DNA of 64,000 bases from Oscillospiraceae bacterium (GTDB taxonomy: Bacteria; Bacillota; Clostridia; Oscillospirales; Acutalibacteraceae): positions 388,156-452,155 of the forward strand of contig CAJTCU010000002.1 of NCBI GenBank assembly GCA_910574935.1, given 5' to 3'. Below the pieces are notes generated by a model that worked only from the letters and a program-made list of their open reading frames with translations, searched no databases and was not told where the DNA came from. A program made the translations under genes and the position numbers. Shown piece by piece: positions 51,114 through 59,359 of the stretch. Position 1 is the stretch's first letter, and the number at the start of each line of letters is the position of its first letter.

Positions 51114-51638
51114 ATGGCAGTAACAGGAATCCCCGAAGTCATCCACGACTTCAACACCTATAATGCCGGCAAAAAGCAGGTCGGCACCACCGGCGAGGTA
51201 GCCCTCCCTGATCTGGAGGCCCTTACGGCTTCTGTATCCGGGGCCGGTATCCTGGGCGAATACGAGGCTGTGGTCGCCGGGCACTTCAGCAGCCTGGAGC
51301 AGGAGGTGCCGTTCCGGGTGGTCAACAAAGATTTCTTTGACATGATCGCCCCCACGAAAGCGGTAGACCTTACCCTCCGGGGCGCCATCCAGTACACGGA
51401 TCAGGCCACGCAGAACACCGATTATATGGGCCTGCGTGTGGTGTTCCGGGGGAAGTGCAAAAAGGTCAAGCCCGGCACGGTCAAGCTGCACGACGTGATG
51501 GACGCTTCCGTCACTCTGGAGCTGACCTACATTCTCATTGAGATGGGCGGCGAAAAGAAGCTGGAGCTGGACAAGCTCAACCCAAAGTACGTGGTAAACG
51601 GTGAGGATCATCTGGCGAAAGTCCGCGCCCTCACCTGA
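51114..51638 (+). CDS. Phage major tail tube protein (FII-like)
   Basis: A 174-residue tube protein: TGIPEVIHDFNTYNAGKKQV GTTGEVALPDLEALTASVSG AGILGEYEAVV, and VDLTLRGAIQYTDQATQNTD. The P2 FII-type pattern is clear, with PEVIHDFNVYNAG-like beginning. It forms the inner tube beneath the sheath. ATG 51114 is 8-9 bp behind GGAAAGGATG. Confidence 0.9.
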   Translation: MAVTGIPEVIHDFNTYNAGKKQVGTTGEVALPDLEALTASVSGAGILGEYEAVVAGHFSSLEQEVPFRVVNKDFFDMIAPTKAVDLTLRGAIQYTDQATQNTDYMGLRVVFRGKCKKVKPGTVKLHDVMDASVTLELTYILIEMGGEKKLELDKLNPKYVVNGEDHLAKVRALT

Positions 51639-51662
51639 TAAAATTTTTAGGAGGCAACTATC

Positions 51663-52031
51663 ATGGCGAAAGACAACAACATCATCGATGTAACCGAGAA
51701 CGTAACCGAACTGGCGGCGGCCCCCGAGGCAGAGCCACTCCCCGACACCCTGGTGGAGTTCAAAAAGCCCTACCGTTTCGAGGACAAGGAATACACCGAG
51801 GTAGACCTGGAGGGTCTGGACTCCCTCTCCACCAAAGACATGATCGAGGCGGAGAAGCGGCTGGCTCGTACCGGCGTATTCACTCCGCTGCCGGAGATGA
51901 ACATCAACTATGTGTGCATCATGGCGGCAAAGGCGGCAAAGCTCCCGGTGGAGTTCTTCGAGGGCCTGCCCCCCAGGGAGATGGAGAAGGTCAAGAACAA
52001 AGTGACAAATTTTTTCTACGGCGAGGAATAA
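51663..52031 (+). CDS. Tail assembly chaperone, P2 gpE-like
   Basis: A 122-residue acidic protein: VTELAAAPEAEPLPDTLVEF KKPYRFEDKEYTEVDLEGLD S, then MIEAEKRLARTGVFTPLPEM. The position between tube and tape measure and the EGLPPREMEKVKNKVTNFF ending fit gpE. It ends with AAT TTT TTC, a -1 slippage site. The -1 frame continues toward the ORF at 52085, as in P2 gpE+E', but has a TAG at 52070. Confidence 0.78.
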   Translation: MAKDNNIIDVTENVTELAAAPEAEPLPDTLVEFKKPYRFEDKEYTEVDLEGLDSLSTKDMIEAEKRLARTGVFTPLPEMNINYVCIMAAKAAKLPVEFFEGLPPREMEKVKNKVTNFFYGEE

Positions 52032-52069
52032 GGCCGGGAGATGGAGGGGAGCTGCGCAAATTATATGTG

Positions 52070-52195
52070 TAGCTCTCTTTTTCTATGCGCTGTGACTTAT
52101 TCCAGCTGATGAACATGGACTACCTGGAACTTCTTCGGGTGGCCAAAGAACTGGCGGACTACGTGAAAGACTTAAAGGCCAACAAGGGCAGGTGA
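52070..52195 (+). CDS. gpE' extension frame of the tail assembly chaperone
   Basis: In the -1 frame after the slippery AATTTTTTC the reading FLRRGIRPGDGGELRKLYV reaches TAG (52070-52072), then continues LSFSMRCDLFQLMNMDYLEL LRVAKELADYVKDLKANKGR to TGA 52195. The second part also has its own ATG (52085). In P2-like phages this region is expressed only as a frameshift product gpE+E'. If the slip is used here, the TAG would cut it, unless glutamine was originally encoded there. Confidence 0.6.
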
Positions 52196-52198
52196 GAA

Positions 52199-52288
52199 AG
52201 AGCGGGTTCGCTGACGCTCACCAGCTCTCCAAGTTTTGTTTTGCGGCGCGCAACGCCGCAATTTCACTGGCGTGAAACCACAAAACTT
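52199..52288 (+). repeat. Double-hairpin mini-element E7 before the tape measure gene
   Basis: Hairpin A is weaker (AGAGC...GCTCT, 52199-52228). The linker ends CTCCAAG. Hairpin B: AAGTTTTGT (52231-52239) pairs with ACAAAACTT (52280-52288), enclosing GCGGCG-CGCAA-CGCCGC and TTTCAC-TGGC-GTGAAA. It lies between gpE' and the tape measure gene. Confidence 0.78.
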
Positions 52289-52318
52289 TTAGGTTGGTGG
52301 TGACAAGGAGGTGAGAGT

Positions 52319-54796
52319 ATGGCAGGGCCGTCCCAAGTAACAATAAAGATCGCGGCCAAGCTGGAAAAGGACTTTGGCTCTGCCATCTCCGCAGCACAGA
52401 AAGCGGTATCCGGCCTGAAGGGGCTGGGGGGCAAGATGATGGAAAGCCTGGGCATCTCTGCCTTTGACAGTGAGGGGAAGTTTATCGGCCTGGAGGCGAC
52501 CCTCCAGAAAGTAAACCAGGCCACCGCTGGGCTGTCGGAGGAACAGCGCAACGCGGCGCTTGCGGCCATAGGCGGCAAGCAGCATATTGACGCGCTGAAC
52601 GACCTGATGTCCGGCCTGAACACCACTACGGCGGACGGCGTGACGGAATGGGAGGCCCTGAGCGAACAGCTGTATAACGCGGACGGCGCGCTGGAGGCCA
52701 TGAGGGACACCAAGCTGGACAGCCTCAACGGCGACCTGGCTACCCTGCAATCGGCCCTGGAGGATACCGGGATAAGGGTATACCAGAACCTACAGGAACC
52801 CTTCCGAGGGGCGGCGCAGTTTGCCACAGACCAGGTATACACCCTCTCTGACGCGCTCACCGATGGCGGCTTTGAGGGCATGGCCTTCGGCAGTTTTTAC
52901 GTGGAATTCTGGAGCGCGGGGGCGGCGCTGCTTGCGCAGTTCCTACAGGGCATGGCCGGAGAGATACCCAACATCATTGAGATAGGCTCCCAGACGATAC
53001 AAAACCTGGGAGCCGGGATCACAGCCAATCTGCCCACGATCCTGTCCGCGGGGACGGATATTATCGTCCAGCTCATCGGCGGGATCGGTGTGCTTTTGCC
53101 CCAGCTGCTCTCTATGGGCGGTCAAATCTTAGGCCAGCTGGTGCAGGGGATCCTCACCGCCATACCGCAGATAGCGACCGCTGCTTTCACGCTGATGAGC
53201 GACTTTGGCTCTCAGCTGCAGGCGAACCTCCCTACGGTCATCCAACAGGGTGTACAGATGGTGGTCGACCTGGTGGCCTCCATCTGCGCCAATGCGGGAA
53301 TGATCATCGACGGGGCGATGGCCCTCATCAACGGCCTGGTGAGTGGGCTGATGCAGGGACTGCCGGCAATTATCTCGGCGGTGCCCTCCATCATTTCCAG
53401 CCTGGCAAACGGCATCATCTCCAATATCCCCACTATCCCCACTATCCTGCAGGCAGGCGTTCAGCTGATCGTCACGCTGGCTCAAGGGCTTTTGCAGGCG
53501 ATCCCCTCCCTGCTGGCGGCTATCCCCCAGATATGCTGGTCCATCATTACGGCCCTTACCTCGGTGAACTGGCTGCAGGTGGGCTGGGATATCTTCATGA
53601 CCCTGGTAGACGGCGTTCTGAGCATTGACTGGCTCCAGCTGGGCATGGACATTCTAAACGCGATCAAAGACGGCATCATGTCCGCCGTGGGCGGGCTGTT
53701 TGAGTCGGTGGGAAATATCTGGGACAATGTCACCAGCTTCTTCACCGGCAAGGGCAAGGAGACCGGCGACAGCACGGCGGCCATACAGAGCACCACCCCG
53801 GCGGTGCAGGAAGCCGCTAGCGGTGTGGGCCGATCCGCTGTGACCGGGATGCAGAACAGCCTGAACACTTCCCTGCCCAGCCTGACCGCTAACGCCAATG
53901 CGGCCGACGCGGCGCTTACCAGCGGGATCAACTCCGGGGTGGCGTCCGGCGCGGGTCAGCTGGACAGCACGGTAGCCAGCATGGGCGCGTCCGCCACGGC
54001 CTCCCTGAACGGGTCTATCAGTCAGGGCCTGGCCTCGGTGAACACCTCTGCCGTGGCCTCCGGCACCGCCTACACGGACGGCATGACCGCCGGCCTGCAG
54101 AGCGGTATGCCCGGCGTACAGAGCGCCGCTCAGACAGGCTGTGACGCGGTGGTGCAGCAGACCACCTCCAGCTTCGAGCGGGTGCGGTCCGCTGTGGAAG
54201 CCAAGATGAACGCCGCGGCTACGGCAGTCACCAACGCCGTAGGCAAGATGCGGGCGGCCATGAACTTCTCCTGGTCGCTGCCCCACCTGAAAGTGCCCCA
54301 TGTGAATATCAGCGGGGCATTCAGCCTGCAGCCGCCTACGGCTCCCAATTTCAGTGTGAGCTGGTATAAAGAGGGCGGCATCCTGAGCGGGGCTCAGATA
54401 TTCGGGATGCAGGGCAGCCACCTTCTGGGCGGCGGCGAGGACGGGAAAGAGGCCGTGCTGCCCCTTTCCACTCTCTGGCAGCAGATGCGGGGAATGTTCG
54501 CTGAATCTGTAGGCGGTGTGCGTGAGCGCATCAATACTCTAGGGCAGCAGCTGGGCCTGGCCGAAAACAGCCGGCGGCTTTCCTTTGCCGACCTGCTGGA
54601 CAGCGTGAAAGGCGGGCCGCAGCCCGCCACAGCGGGAGGGCCTCCCATGCAGATCAACTATTCGCCCCAGTATTATTTCCAGGGCGAGGCCCCCACCAAA
54701 GAGGACCTGGAGGGCGCGGAGGAAATGTCCCAGAGCAAGTTCAATGAGATGATGAGCAAGTGGATGAAAGACCATAGCAGGAAAGACTTACATTAG
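52319..54796 (+). CDS. Tail tape measure protein
   Basis: An 825-residue protein. The first ~170 residues are helical (KIAAKLEKDFGSAISAAQKA). The middle (~200-440) has repeated hydrophobic helices (IPNIIEIGSQTIQNLGAGIT, LPTVIQQGVQMVVDLVASIC). Then Ala/Ser/Gly-rich repeats follow, and a C-terminal region with HLLGGGEDGKEAVLPLSTLW. Repeats and hydrophobic helices define tape measures, which set tail length. The length predicts a tail of roughly 120-125 nm at 0.15 nm per residue (inference). ATG 52319 follows AGGAGGTGAGAGT. Confidence 0.9.
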   Translation: MAGPSQVTIKIAAKLEKDFGSAISAAQKAVSGLKGLGGKMMESLGISAFDSEGKFIGLEATLQKVNQATAGLSEEQRNAALAAIGGKQHIDALNDLMSGLNTTTADGVTEWEALSEQLYNADGALEAMRDTKLDSLNGDLATLQSALEDTGIRVYQNLQEPFRGAAQFATDQVYTLSDALTDGGFEGMAFGSFYVEFWSAGAALLAQFLQGMAGEIPNIIEIGSQTIQNLGAGITANLPTILSAGTDIIVQLIGGIGVLLPQLLSMGGQILGQLVQGILTAIPQIATAAFTLMSDFGSQLQANLPTVIQQGVQMVVDLVASICANAGMIIDGAMALINGLVSGLMQGLPAIISAVPSIISSLANGIISNIPTIPTILQAGVQLIVTLAQGLLQAIPSLLAAIPQICWSIITALTSVNWLQVGWDIFMTLVDGVLSIDWLQLGMDILNAIKDGIMSAVGGLFESVGNIWDNVTSFFTGKGKETGDSTAAIQSTTPAVQEAASGVGRSAVTGMQNSLNTSLPSLTANANAADAALTSGINSGVASGAGQLDSTVASMGASATASLNGSISQGLASVNTSAVASGTAYTDGMTAGLQSGMPGVQSAAQTGCDAVVQQTTSSFERVRSAVEAKMNAAATAVTNAVGKMRAAMNFSWSLPHLKVPHVNISGAFSLQPPTAPNFSVSWYKEGGILSGAQIFGMQGSHLLGGGEDGKEAVLPLSTLWQQMRGMFAESVGGVRERINTLGQQLGLAENSRRLSFADLLDSVKGGPQPATAGGPPMQINYSPQYYFQGEAPTKEDLEGAEEMSQSKFNEMMSKWMKDHSRKDLH

Positions 54797-54808
54797 GAGG
54801 TGCGGACC

Positions 54809-55054
54809 GTGAACACCATAACCACCATCATGGGGGATACCTGGGACACCATCGCGCAGAGGGCTTACGGTGGGAGAAGCCAAGACTTGACTGCGTCAAG
54901 TCTCGCGCTTCCCCGGCACACTCAGCTGCTGATGGAGGCCAGAGAGAATATCCGGCTTCTGGACTACCAGGTGTTCCCCACCGGCGTCGTGGTTGCGGTG
55001 CCGGAGGCGGACGATTATGACGGGGTGGACGATCTGCCCGATTGGAGGAAGTAG
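54809..55054 (+). CDS. Tail protein X (LysM-like) with an in-frame element insertion
   Basis: GTG 54809 follows AGGAGGTGCGGACC. The 81-residue product begins ITTIMGDTWDTIAQRAYG, the LysM-like start of P2 gpX, and ends QLLMEARENIRLLDYQVFPT GVVVAVPE, the usual gpX end. Between them about 15 residues (GRSQDLTASSLALPR) come from mini-element E5, replacing the normal 3-5 residue link. The frame stays open. gpX sits at the tail tip/baseplate hub; whether the extended loop is tolerated is unknown. Confidence 0.78.
   Translation: MNTITTIMGDTWDTIAQRAYGGRSQDLTASSLALPRHTQLLMEARENIRLLDYQVFPTGVVVAVPEADDYDGVDDLPDWRK
54872..54914 (+). repeat. Mini-element E5, in frame inside the tail X gene
   Basis: GGGAGAAGC (54872-54880) pairs with GCGCTTCCCC, enclosing linker CCAAG and hairpin ACTTGAC-TGC-GTCAAGT-CTC (54885-54904). 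The GCCAAG...CTC layout equals hairpin B with linker of the other copies. The surrounding coding frame is kept. Confidence 0.78.
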
Positions 55055-55057
55055 CCA

Positions 55058-56086
55058 ATGGACCCGAGAAAAGCAACGGTGGCTATCCTGTACAACGGAG
55101 TGAAAGCCGAGGTGCAGCTGGCCCCCTATCTCAGCTCCTTCAAGTATACGGACGTGGCCTCCGGCTCCAGCGACAGTATCAGTATCTCCATCAATGACCG
55201 GAACCGCAAGTGGATCAACGGCTGGTTCCCCCAAAAAGGGGACCGGCTACAGCCCACCATAGAAACCTGTAATTGGGAGAGGGACGGCCAAAAGAAGAAG
55301 TTCCCATGCGGGAAGTTTCTGGTGGACGATTTCAGCTTTAAGGGCGGGCCCATCCGGCTGGACCTGGAGGGCCTCGCTCTGCCCGCTGCCAGCGGCTTTA
55401 AGGCCACGGAACGCACGGAAACGTATGAGAGCACCACCCTCAAGGAAATCGGCCAGATCGTGGCCGCCAGGGCCAAAGTAGCCCTGCACTATGAAGCCGG
55501 GGCCGTGACCATTGAAAAGGTGGAGCAGAACAACCAGACTGATTGTGCGTTCTTCGGCTCCCTGGTAGAGAAATACGGTCTGGCCCTGAAAATCTACAAT
55601 GACAAGCTGGTGGTGTTCGATGAGGGAAAGTACGAGTCCAAAGCCCCAAAGTTTATCCTCACCGAAAAGGACTTTGAGCCTGGCTGGTCCTGGAACACCA
55701 AACTCGACCAAACATATACCGGGGTCAAGTACCAGTACACCAACAGCGAAAAGAACCGCACCTTCACGGTGACCGCCGGGGGCGGCGACCGCATCCTGGA
55801 GGTGAACGACGCCGCCGAAAACTTGGGGGAGGCTACGGCCATAGCCCTGGCCGCCTTGAACAAGGCCAACCGGGACGCCACTACCATGAGCATCACCATG
55901 ATGGCCCGGCCCGGTCTGATCGCCTCTGACTGTGTGGAGATCAAGGGCCTGGGCAAGCTCTCCGGCAAGTTCTACGTGGAGAAGATAGACCACGACATCG
56001 GCAGCGGCTACAAGATGGCCCTGGACCTTCGACTGGTGCAGCCCAGGGTGACGGAGGCAAAATCGGCCTCAAGTACGGTTTCATAG
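55058..56086 (+). CDS. Late control D / baseplate hub protein (gpD-like)
   Basis: A 342-residue protein: AEVQLAPYLSSFKYTDVASG SSDSISISINDRN, then LKIYNDKLVVFDEGKYESKA and SGKFYVEKIDHDIGSGYKMA. This is the P2 gpD/GPD family, the hub to which the spike attaches. It follows tail X by 3 bp, as in P2-like phages. No frame damage seen. Confidence 0.87.
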   Translation: MDPRKATVAILYNGVKAEVQLAPYLSSFKYTDVASGSSDSISISINDRNRKWINGWFPQKGDRLQPTIETCNWERDGQKKKFPCGKFLVDDFSFKGGPIRLDLEGLALPAASGFKATERTETYESTTLKEIGQIVAARAKVALHYEAGAVTIEKVEQNNQTDCAFFGSLVEKYGLALKIYNDKLVVFDEGKYESKAPKFILTEKDFEPGWSWNTKLDQTYTGVKYQYTNSEKNRTFTVTAGGGDRILEVNDAAENLGEATAIALAALNKANRDATTMSITMMARPGLIASDCVEIKGLGKLSGKFYVEKIDHDIGSGYKMALDLRLVQPRVTEAKSASSTVS

Positions 56087-56096
56087 GGGTGATATC

Positions 56097-56588
56097 ATGC
56101 AGACCCAATACCTGCGCATTGGAAAGATATCCAGCTTCAACTTCCCCAAAGGCACGGCCCGCGTGACCTATGAGGACAAGGACGGCAGCACTACCGCCGA
56201 GTTCCCTTTTCTCTCCTGGCAGTACATGATGCCGGAGGTGGGGGATCAGGTGTTGGTGGCCCACCTGTCCAACGGTACCGGGATGGCCTTTATCCTGGGG
56301 CCGGTCTGGCACGATGAGTGGCGCCCGGTGGAGGGCTTCAAGGGCTTGTACCGCAAGGAGTACAACTACAAAAGGCCCGGAGAAGCCTATGAGCGGTACG
56401 ACGCCAACACCGGGGTGTATAAGCTACAGGTGGGCTCCTGCATCCTGGAAATGAACCGGGACAGCGGGAATATCAATATCACTGCTCCGGGCAATGTGAC
56501 CGTGAACGGCGATGTGATAGCCGACGGCATCAGCTTAGAAAACCACACCCACTCTGGTGTGCATGGAGAAACAAGCAAACCGCACTGA
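56097..56588 (+). CDS. Baseplate assembly/spike protein V
   Basis: A 163-residue protein with an OB-like start (IGKISSFNFPKGTARVTYED), MMPEVGDQVLVAHLSNGTG and a beta-helix end (NVTVNGDVIADGISLENHTH). The final HTHSGVHG is the iron-binding tip motif of P2 gpV spikes. It forms the membrane-piercing needle. Confidence 0.88.
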   Translation: MQTQYLRIGKISSFNFPKGTARVTYEDKDGSTTAEFPFLSWQYMMPEVGDQVLVAHLSNGTGMAFILGPVWHDEWRPVEGFKGLYRKEYNYKRPGEAYERYDANTGVYKLQVGSCILEMNRDSGNINITAPGNVTVNGDVIADGISLENHTHSGVHGETSKPH

Positions 56589-56603
56589 AGGAGGTGACGC
56601 GGT

Positions 56604-56999
56604 ATGGCAATCGGCAGTTGGGGGCCCGGACTGGTGTTTTCCGTAAGCGATAAGAAGGTGCTCACCTTTAACGACCTGAGCCGTACCGTGGCCTCGGAGT
56701 GGGCCACCCACAGCCGGATCGGGCTGAAGGACCAGGTGGAGTATCTCCGGCCGGCGCTGCAGAAACTGACCTTCACGATGGAGCTCAACGCCCTCCTGGG
56801 TGTGCGGCCCAGAGCCATGCTGGACAAGCTGGGGGAGTACACGGAACAGGGCCGGGTGTATCCCCTGGTGATCGGCAGCAGGCGTATCGGCAAAAACAAG
56901 TGGCGCATCACCAATCTCAGCGAGGCATGGGAAACCGTGCTGAACCGGGGCGAGCTGGTGAGGGCCAAAGTGACCGTGACGATGGAAGAATACCTATAG
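56604..56999 (+). CDS. Tail tip protein, gpU-like
   Basis: A 131-residue protein: VLTFNDLSRTVASEWATHSR IGLKDQVEYL, KLTFTMELNALLGVRPRAML. This fits the P2 gpU family. AAGGAGGTGACGCGGT precedes ATG 56604. It is in the baseplate cluster between V and gp25-like genes. Confidence 0.8.
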   Translation: MAIGSWGPGLVFSVSDKKVLTFNDLSRTVASEWATHSRIGLKDQVEYLRPALQKLTFTMELNALLGVRPRAMLDKLGEYTEQGRVYPLVIGSRRIGKNKWRITNLSEAWETVLNRGELVRAKVTVTMEEYL

Positions 57000-57010
57000 G
57001 AGGCGCGTGT

Positions 57011-57322
57011 ATGAGTATCACTCTCTCCGGGATAGAAATATCCTTTGACCGCGCCGGGGGCGATGAGGCCCGGCGGCGGGAGATCGTCCGCAACATTGAG
57101 AATATCCTCCTGACCCCGGTGGGCACGGATCCTCTCTACCGGGACTTCGGCATTGATACCTCCATGCTGGACTATCCTCTGGACACGGCTCAGAGCATGA
57201 TGGCCGTGGAGGTTATAGACGCCATAGAGAAATGGGAGCCCCGTGTGCGTGTGCGGGATGTGAGTTTTGTCCCCGATCCGTCGGGCAGCTTGGGCGTAAA
57301 GGTGGTGATTGGAAGTGGATAA
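57011..57322 (+). CDS. Baseplate wedge protein, gpW/gp25-like
   Basis: A 103-residue protein starting ATG 57011. Residues ~20-60: EIVRNIENILLTPVGTDPLY RDFGID, with the EPR motif equivalent (WEPRVRV) at ~80. This is the gp25/gpW sheath-initiator family. It overlaps gene J by 8 bp. Confidence 0.9.
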   Translation: MSITLSGIEISFDRAGGDEARRREIVRNIENILLTPVGTDPLYRDFGIDTSMLDYPLDTAQSMMAVEVIDAIEKWEPRVRVRDVSFVPDPSGSLGVKVVIGSG

Positions 57323-58475
57323 CCTCTTAAAATCGGTGTATGACCTGCCGGATATCTCCTTTATCGGGAACGACAGTCTGGATGCCATGATGCAGAGGCT
57401 GGTAAGCAACTATGAGAAGCGGTACAAGGAGGTGACCGGCCAGACGGTGAGCCTGGGCGCCGCCGACCCGGTGCGGGTGCAGCTGTACGCTATCGCCCTG
57501 GACCTGTACCAGATAGAACAGTTCGTGGACAGGGCCGGGAAGCAGGACCTGCTCAAGTACAGCTACGGCGGCTTTCTGGACAATCTGGCCGGCACCAGGG
57601 GAGTCACCCAGCACGGGGCCAGCCCGGCCCGGACCACCCTGCGCTTCACTCTCTCGGCGGAGAAGCCCTACGCCAGCGCCATCCCGGCGGAAACCAGGGT
57701 GACCAACGGCAACAATCTGTACTTCAAGACCCTGCGCTATGGAGAGGTGCCCGCGGGGGAAATGTTTGTGGACGTGGAGGCGGAATGCACCGTCAGCGGC
57801 GTGGAGGGAAACGGCTTTCTGCCGGGGCAGCTCAATATCCTGGTGGACCCGCTGCCCTATGTGGACAGTGTGGAAAATGTCACTGCCACGGCAGGCGGCA
57901 CGGACGTGGAGGACGATAAGAGCCTGGCGGAGCGCACGTTCCTGGCGCCCTCCGGCTACAGTACCGCCGGCTCCCAGGACGCCTACACCTTCTGGACCAA
58001 GACCTACAACACGGACATCGGCTCCGTGCGGCCCGTAAGCCCCACGCCGGGTGAAGTGGTAGTGTACATCATTATGAGGGATGGAAGTCTGCCGGGCGAG
58101 GAAGTGGTGCAGGGCCTGACAGAGTATCTGGCCCAAGAGGAAGTACGGCCCATGACCGACCATGTGACTGTGTCCGCGCCGGATGTCAAGTTCTTTGACC
58201 TCAAGCTCACCTACCGCATCGCCCGCTCCAACCAGGCCACGGCGGCTGCCATCCAGGCAGAGGTGCAGAAAGCGGTCCAGGAGTTCATCACCTGGCAGAC
58301 CACAGAGATAGGCCGGGACGTGAACCCCACGGAGCTGGTGCGGCGGATCCGGGAGGCCGGGGCAAAAAGGGTGGAGCTGGCAAGCCCCATCTTCACCCCG
58401 GTAACGGAAACCCAGGTGGCCCAGCTGGGCGAGCTATCCGTGAAGTTATGGCACATTGGGATGAAGTGGCAGTGA
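57315..58475 (+). CDS. Baseplate J-like protein, C-terminus altered by deletion
   Basis: GTG 57315 starts a 386-residue gpJ: MMQRLVSNYEKRYKEVTGQT, YSYGGFLDNLAGTRGVTQHG, ADDKSLAERT-like EDDKSLAERTFLAPSGYSTA GSQD and TELVRRIREAGAKRVELASP. The last residues after GELSVK (LWHIGMKWQ) are read from the start of the fibre gene in another frame. The usual J end and gene I are missing, which fits a deletion exactly at about 58445. Confidence 0.87.
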   Translation: MDNLLKSVYDLPDISFIGNDSLDAMMQRLVSNYEKRYKEVTGQTVSLGAADPVRVQLYAIALDLYQIEQFVDRAGKQDLLKYSYGGFLDNLAGTRGVTQHGASPARTTLRFTLSAEKPYASAIPAETRVTNGNNLYFKTLRYGEVPAGEMFVDVEAECTVSGVEGNGFLPGQLNILVDPLPYVDSVENVTATAGGTDVEDDKSLAERTFLAPSGYSTAGSQDAYTFWTKTYNTDIGSVRPVSPTPGEVVVYIIMRDGSLPGEEVVQGLTEYLAQEEVRPMTDHVTVSAPDVKFFDLKLTYRIARSNQATAAAIQAEVQKAVQEFITWQTTEIGRDVNPTELVRRIREAGAKRVELASPIFTPVTETQVAQLGELSVKLWHIGMKWQ

Positions 58476-59347
58476 CTGCGGCCGGGGAGGCCATGCTCAA
58501 CGACCTGCTGGCCGGGCGGCGGCTGACCGTGCTCAGCGCCTGGGGCGGCTCCGGCGAGACAGACCCGGCGGAGCTGGCCGCGCTCATCGACGTGGCCGGG
58601 GAACGCCACCGGCTGGAAATTTTAGACGTGGAAAACGGCCTGGAGGGCAAGACCGTGAAGGTGCAGATCAGCAATTCGGGGGTGGAGACCGGCTTCACCC
58701 TGCATCAAATCGGGGTGTTCGCCCAGGTGGACCAGGGCCCGGAGCGACTGCTCTGCGTGTACCAGGACCGGGACCAGCGGGGACGCCCAGGGGGCGTCGA
58801 GGTACCCGCTCAGGCAGAGTGCCCGGCGTTTCTGCTGGAATTCTACGGCTTTCTGAAGATTACCGGCGGGGTGCGCTTTGAGGTAGACCTGTCCCAGTCC
58901 GGGGCGGTGGTGACGCCCCAGTACCTGACCCAGGTGATGGAAGGCCACGACCAGGGCGGCAGGGCTCACCCGGCCATTTGGGAGGCTCTGGAGCAGGTGC
59001 GGGAGACAGCGGACGCCGCCGCCCAGGCCAAGCCCGAGACCGGCAGCGGGCCCCCGGGGGAGGACATGCCCGCCCTGCCGGGGCGGCATTATTTTGATGA
59101 GGATGCCGGGGAGGAGTACGTCTGTCTGGGGGAGCGGGACGGCCGCGCCCGCTGGGTGCTGGCGGGGGCAGGAGCCATCTCCGCCCACAATGGGGACCCC
59201 GCCGCCCTGGACGCGCGGCTGTCCTTGTTGGAGCTGATGTTTAACACGGACGTCACCGGCAACCCCTTCACCGTGACCTTTGAGAGCCTGACGGGAATGG
59301 TGGCCAGCGGTGTGTGGAACCCGGCCCAGCGGCGGCTGGAATTTTAA
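58448..59347 (+). CDS. Phage tail fibre protein, collar-type N-terminus
   Basis: A 299-residue protein, ATG 58448 inside the end of J. HWDEVAVTAAGEAMLNDLLA GRRLTVLSAWGGSGETDPAE is a typical start of Clostridial phage fibre proteins (tail-collar group). A linker (DTAAQAKPETGSG-like) and a ~60-residue C-terminal strand-rich part follow. It normally sits after gene I, which is absent here. Probably it attaches the tip protein encoded next. Confidence 0.72.
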   Translation: MAHWDEVAVTAAGEAMLNDLLAGRRLTVLSAWGGSGETDPAELAALIDVAGERHRLEILDVENGLEGKTVKVQISNSGVETGFTLHQIGVFAQVDQGPERLLCVYQDRDQRGRPGGVEVPAQAECPAFLLEFYGFLKITGGVRFEVDLSQSGAVVTPQYLTQVMEGHDQGGRAHPAIWEALEQVRETADAAAQAKPETGSGPPGEDMPALPGRHYFDEDAGEEYVCLGERDGRARWVLAGAGAISAHNGDPAALDARLSLLELMFNTDVTGNPFTVTFESLTGMVASGVWNPAQRRLEF

Positions 59348-59359
59348 GGAGGGAGTTTT

